Part shown: positions 5,746 through 8,452 of the stretch, in pieces
Position numbering within the stretch: the stretch's first letter is position 1
How the letters are laid out: each line of letters begins with the position of its first letter
Source: Candidatus Aerophobota bacterium
GTDB taxonomy: Bacteria > Aerophobota > Aerophobia > Aerophobales > AE-B3A
DNA length: 8,452 nt
Reading direction: 5' to 3'
NCBI GenBank assembly: GCA_030602105.1
Contig: JAUWAK010000045.1
Coordinates: 1 to 8,452 of the forward strand
The notes under the pieces: model-generated
What the model saw: the letters and a program-made list of their open reading frames with translations, nothing else
Told to the model about the DNA's origin: nothing
Databases searched by the model: none
Made by a program: the position numbers and the translations under genes

Positions 5746-7686
5746 ATGTGCGGGTGGAGAGGCACTATTCTGAACGTAGATCTCTCGTCAGGGAAAATAG
5801 ACAAAGAGAAACTTCCTGAAGATATGGCTCGGGATTATCTTGGAGGAAGGGGATTTAATATCAAGACACTTTACCAGGAACTCGAACCTGGGGTGGAACC
5901 TCTTAGCCCGGAGAATATCCTCGTATTTGGCACAGGTCCCCTCAACGGGACTCCTTTGGGGTGCGGAAGGATGACCGTAACCACCAAATCCCCGCAGACA
6001 GGTTTTTTTGTGGAAGGCAACAACGGTGGTTTTTTTGCCCCTGAGTTGAAATTTGCCGGGTACGACATAATCGTCATTCGGGGAAGGGCCGATAAGCCTG
6101 TCTACCTCTGGATTAAAGATGAGAAGGTTGAAATTAGAGACGCCTCTCATATCTGGGGCAAGACAACCTGGGAGACGGATCGGATTATTAAGGAAGAATT
6201 AGGCGATCCAGAAATTCAGTTAAGGTATATCGGTCCTGCAGGAGAGAATTTGGTCAACACCTCCATTATTTTGGGTAATCTTGCCCGGGCAGGAGGTAGA
6301 GGCGGAGCGGCAGCAGTGATGGGCTCTAAGAATCTCAAGGCTATTGCTGTGAGGGGATCCGGCGGCGTGAAGATCGCCCGTCCTAGAGAGTTCCAGGAAG
6401 CACTTCTGGAGATATGGGAAGATCTGGATGTAGATGGGTCCAAAGACCCTTTCACCAGGATTTGGGGTCTCTATGGAAGTCCTATTGTTCTTCGTATTCA
6501 ACAGGAGTATGGCACCCTGGCCACCAACAATGGTCAGGAGGGTGTGTTTGAGAAAGTAATGGACATTTCTGGCGAGGAGTTCCTCAAGAACTATGTAGTT
6601 AAGCCAAAAGCATGCTTTTGTTGCCAGTCGCCCGCCTGCAGTCACTGGTGTGAGGTAAGAGACGGTCCCTACGCGGGTACGAGAACCGAGGGAATCCAGG
6701 CGGGCTCAACCGAAGCCCTGGGGAGCTATTGCGGAATCAGCCATCTTCCGGCTATTATCAAAGGCCATGCCCTCTGCAATGAGTTGGGGATCGGGATGTT
6801 CTCTACCGGAACTACCATTGCTTGGGCCATGGAAGCCTTCGAAAAGGGTATAATTTCGAGTAAGGACACGGATGGACTGGAGCTAAGATTTGGCAATCAT
6901 GAGGCTATGCTCCAGCTCATAAGAAAGATAGCTTACAGGGAAGGTTTTGGGGACCTGCTTGCTGATGGGGTGAAGAAGGCATCCGAGAAAATAGGGAAAG
7001 GCTCTCAGGATTTTGCTCTTCATGTCAAGGGACTGGAGTACACCGCAGTTGAGCCGCGGAGCTCTCATGTCGCTGCCTTGATGCATGCAGTTAATGATCA
7101 AGGGTCTGATCATACTAGAGCTTATCCTCCCTATCCGCCTTCGCCACAAGCTGTTCCACAAGAGATCGTGGAGAAATTGCCCTTTGATCTGAGGAAGGCA
7201 TCCGACGATTCCATACCGGATGAGAAAGGAAAGTTCCTGAAATGGCTATTTGATTCCCGGGCTACTCTCAACTGTCTTGAGTTTTGCCTGTTTAATTCCC
7301 GGGCTAGGACTTTCGCTGACTTCAGACCTTTTGCCAAAGCTATCACAGCTGCCACGGGTATGAAATTCAGTGCCGATGATCTCATGGAAGTGGGTGAGCG
7401 AGTCATAAACTTGGAAAGATCTTTCAATGCAAGGGAAGGAGCCGGAAGGAAGGACGACACTTTGGCAAAGAGATACCTTCAGGAGCCTTTTTCAAAAGGA
7501 GGTAAAGCTGGGTTTCTCCCTCCTCTGGAGGAGCTGTTGGACCAATATTATGAAGCCAGGGGATGGGATCCAGAAACGGGTGTTCCGACTAGAGGTAAGC
7601 TGGGAGAACTGGGATTAGGGGAGGTAGCCGACCAGCTGGAAACTCTGGCAAAGCAAATGCAAGGCAAGCATGATGGCAAAGATTAA
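5746..7686 (+). CDS. aor: Tungsten/molybdenum aldehyde:ferredoxin oxidoreductase family catalytic subunit
   Basis: AOR-family enzymes oxidise aldehydes to acids (or reduce acids) at a W/Mo bis-pterin centre, passing electrons to ferredoxin through a [4Fe-4S] cluster. The 646-residue protein has the family layout. The N-terminal domain carries GWRGTILNVDLSSGKI (3-18), YLGGRGFN (31-38), GTGPLNGTPLGCGRMTVTTKS (near 62-82) and GNNGGFFAPELKFAGYD (91-107). The central domain carries the cluster cysteines C290, C293, C298 (plus C292 and C302) and Glu315 in RTEG. The C-terminal domain carries GSDHTRA (453-459) with His456, and the final cluster ligand C514 in CLEFC. Glu315 and His456 appear to match the proposed catalytic Glu and His of Pyrococcus AOR. 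The cysteine spacing C-x2-C-x4-C differs from the usual C-x2-C-x3-C. AGGGAGG (5732-5738) lies 7 nt before the ATG. The metal (W is more usual in this family) and the substrate are not readable. No FAD/NAD subunit gene is in the window, so a ferredoxin-linked reaction is likely. Confidence 0.95.
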   Translation: MCGWRGTILNVDLSSGKIDKEKLPEDMARDYLGGRGFNIKTLYQELEPGVEPLSPENILVFGTGPLNGTPLGCGRMTVTTKSPQTGFFVEGNNGGFFAPELKFAGYDIIVIRGRADKPVYLWIKDEKVEIRDASHIWGKTTWETDRIIKEELGDPEIQLRYIGPAGENLVNTSIILGNLARAGGRGGAAAVMGSKNLKAIAVRGSGGVKIARPREFQEALLEIWEDLDVDGSKDPFTRIWGLYGSPIVLRIQQEYGTLATNNGQEGVFEKVMDISGEEFLKNYVVKPKACFCCQSPACSHWCEVRDGPYAGTRTEGIQAGSTEALGSYCGISHLPAIIKGHALCNELGIGMFSTGTTIAWAMEAFEKGIISSKDTDGLELRFGNHEAMLQLIRKIAYREGFGDLLADGVKKASEKIGKGSQDFALHVKGLEYTAVEPRSSHVAALMHAVNDQGSDHTRAYPPYPPSPQAVPQEIVEKLPFDLRKASDDSIPDEKGKFLKWLFDSRATLNCLEFCLFNSRARTFADFRPFAKAITAATGMKFSADDLMEVGERVINLERSFNAREGAGRKDDTLAKRYLQEPFSKGGKAGFLPPLEELLDQYYEARGWDPETGVPTRGKLGELGLGEVADQLETLAKQMQGKHDGKD

Positions 7687-7957
7687 TCTCAAGTACATTG
7701 CTCATTTTTCCCTCTTGACCGGGAAGCTGGAGGAAGGGATTGAAGTAAGGGAGAAAACGACCGTAAGTGATCTTATTAAGCGACTGGAGCAAAAATATGG
7801 CGGATTCGAAGAAGCCCTCATAGATGAGAAAACAGGAAGACTTAATTCCAGAAACAAGGTAGCGATTAGAAAAGCAGGGGGATGGACCGAGAATATCACC
7901 ACTTTGGAAGGGCTCAATATGGAACTTTCCGACGGCGATACCCTTATATTCTGGTAG
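7670..7957 (+). CDS. MoaD/ThiS-like beta-grasp protein lacking the C-terminal Gly-Gly
   Basis: This 95-residue protein overlaps the end of the AOR gene by 17 bp in another frame. It has the beta-grasp pattern of molybdopterin synthase small subunits: a first strand KINLKYIAHFSLLTG, acidic EEGIEV, TTVSDLIKRLEQKYG (about 30-44), a central NKVAIRKAGG, and the terminal LSDGDTLIFW. MoaD proteins normally continue past the DGD motif to a terminal Gly-Gly that is thiocarboxylated to donate sulfur to the pterin. Here TAG follows Trp95 and no Gly-Gly is present, and the following bases encode none in any forward frame. MoaD-like genes are common next to AORs, where they are thought to help cofactor assembly or act as accessory factors. 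Without Gly-Gly, a sulfur-carrier role is doubtful and a structural or chaperone role is more likely. The start may be the ATG at 7670 or at 7673; AAGG at 7661-7664 is a weak ribosome binding site. Confidence 0.82.
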   Translation: MMAKINLKYIAHFSLLTGKLEEGIEVREKTTVSDLIKRLEQKYGGFEEALIDEKTGRLNSRNKVAIRKAGGWTENITTLEGLNMELSDGDTLIFW

Positions 7958-8045
7958 ATTTTGCAGTCTTGCTTGCGACCTCTCTTTGTGCCGGGAGACA
8001 AGGGTGTGAGGCAAAAATGAATAAGCTACATATGAGGAGAAAAAG
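7958..8045 (+). other. Short gap between the MoaD-like gene and the SDR gene
   Basis: This 88-bp gap has a weak hairpin: CTTTGT (7984-7989) with ACAAGG (7998-8003), and outer CCTC (7979-7982) with GAGG (8008-8011). No T-run follows, so it is not a terminator and co-transcription with the SDR gene is likely. AGGAG at 8035-8039 is the ribosome binding site of the SDR gene. Confidence 0.5.
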
Positions 8046-8452
8046 ATGGAACTCGCGGATAAAGTAGCCGTGGTGACAGGCGGAGGGCGGGGTATCGGCA
8101 AAGCTATCTCGCTGGCACTGGCCAAGGAAGGATGTCACATTGTTGTTGCGGATGTCAGTTCCCAGCTGGCGGAGGAAGCCGCTGGCCAAATAGAAGACCT
8201 CAGAGGTGAGGCTCTACCGGTGAAGTGCGATGTTTCAAACAGAGGTGAGGTAAGGGAGATGGTCCGGATAGCTCTTGAGAAATTCAATAGATTGGACATA
8301 TTGGTAAACAACGCAGGTACAATGGGGGTGGGGAAGACCGAAGATATGCCAGAAGAAGAATGGGATAGGGTGCTGGACATTAATTTGAAAGGAGTTTTCC
8401 TTTGTTCACAGGCGGTCATAAAATCCATGAAGAAGAATGGACGGGGCAGAAT
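8046..8452 (+). CDS. Short-chain dehydrogenase/reductase, N-terminal part (3' end outside window)
   Basis: This is an SDR-family NAD(P)-dependent oxidoreductase, truncated by the window edge after 135 residues. Visible classical SDR motifs are the cofactor-binding TGGGRGIG (11-18), CDV (61-63) that contacts the adenine ring, NNAG (88-91), and the active-site Asn113 in DINLKG. Asp36 at the end of the second strand (VVAD) favours NAD over NADP. The Ser and YxxxK catalytic residues lie beyond the window. AGGAG at 8035-8039 is 6 nt before the ATG. FabG-like 3-oxoacyl reductases and alcohol/3-hydroxyacyl dehydrogenases share this pattern, so the substrate is open. Its position after the AOR module suggests an alcohol, ketone or hydroxyacyl step in the same pathway (inference). 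Confidence 0.92.
   Translation, partial: MELADKVAVVTGGGRGIGKAISLALAKEGCHIVVADVSSQLAEEAAGQIEDLRGEALPVKCDVSNRGEVREMVRIALEKFNRLDILVNNAGTMGVGKTEDMPEEEWDRVLDINLKGVFLCSQAVIKSMKKNGRGR

Noticed and set aside
8017..8067. 16-codon open frame starting ATG at 8017
   Set aside because: It overlaps the well-supported SDR start in another frame and has no ribosome binding site or recognisable content.
7589..8125. 178-codon open frame on the minus strand
   Set aside because: It lies opposite the end of the AOR gene, the MoaD-like gene and the SDR start, all of which have clear family motifs. Its product shows none.

Overview
The window is an accessory metabolic locus from an anaerobic bacterium, with every supportable gene on the + strand. 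It carries a branched-chain-amino-acid-type (HAAT/Liv) ABC uptake system. This is followed by a tungsten/molybdenum aldehyde:ferredoxin oxidoreductase (AOR) module made of a small ferredoxin, the AOR catalytic subunit and a MoaD-like protein. The window ends inside a short-chain dehydrogenase. Several iron-sulfur proteins and an AOR indicate strict anaerobic metabolism. The solute-binding protein has an ordinary signal peptide with no lipobox cysteine, which fits a Gram-negative (two-membrane) cell. Frequent AGA/AGG arginine and ATA isoleucine codons and roughly 50% GC would fit a Desulfobacterota-type sulfate reducer or syntroph, but the taxon cannot be fixed from this sequence.

Layout: 1-231 is the C-terminal end of a protein with two [4Fe-4S] motifs. 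232-595 is non-coding and holds a perfect dyad, a sigma70-like promoter, an orphan extended Shine-Dalgarno sequence and the true ribosome binding site. 596-1834 is the periplasmic binding protein. A strong intrinsic terminator (1851-1893) separates it from the membrane and ATPase genes livH, livM, livG and livF (1970-5268), which are tightly packed. A 131-bp gap with no visible terminator leads to the ferredoxin (5400-5741), the AOR (5746-7686), the MoaD-like gene (7670-7957, overlapping the AOR by 17 bp) and the start of the SDR gene (8046 to the window end).

How the genes may work together (inference): the ABC system imports a small organic acid or amino acid. Products of its catabolism, or related aldehydes, are interconverted with acids by the AOR using ferredoxin as electron carrier, and the SDR handles a matching alcohol/ketone or hydroxyacyl step. 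The substrate cannot be read from the sequence. The points most worth a second look are the atypical cysteine spacing in the AOR, the MoaD-like protein without the C-terminal Gly-Gly, and the coupling of a Liv transporter to an AOR module. No mobile elements, CRISPR arrays, tRNA or rRNA genes were seen.
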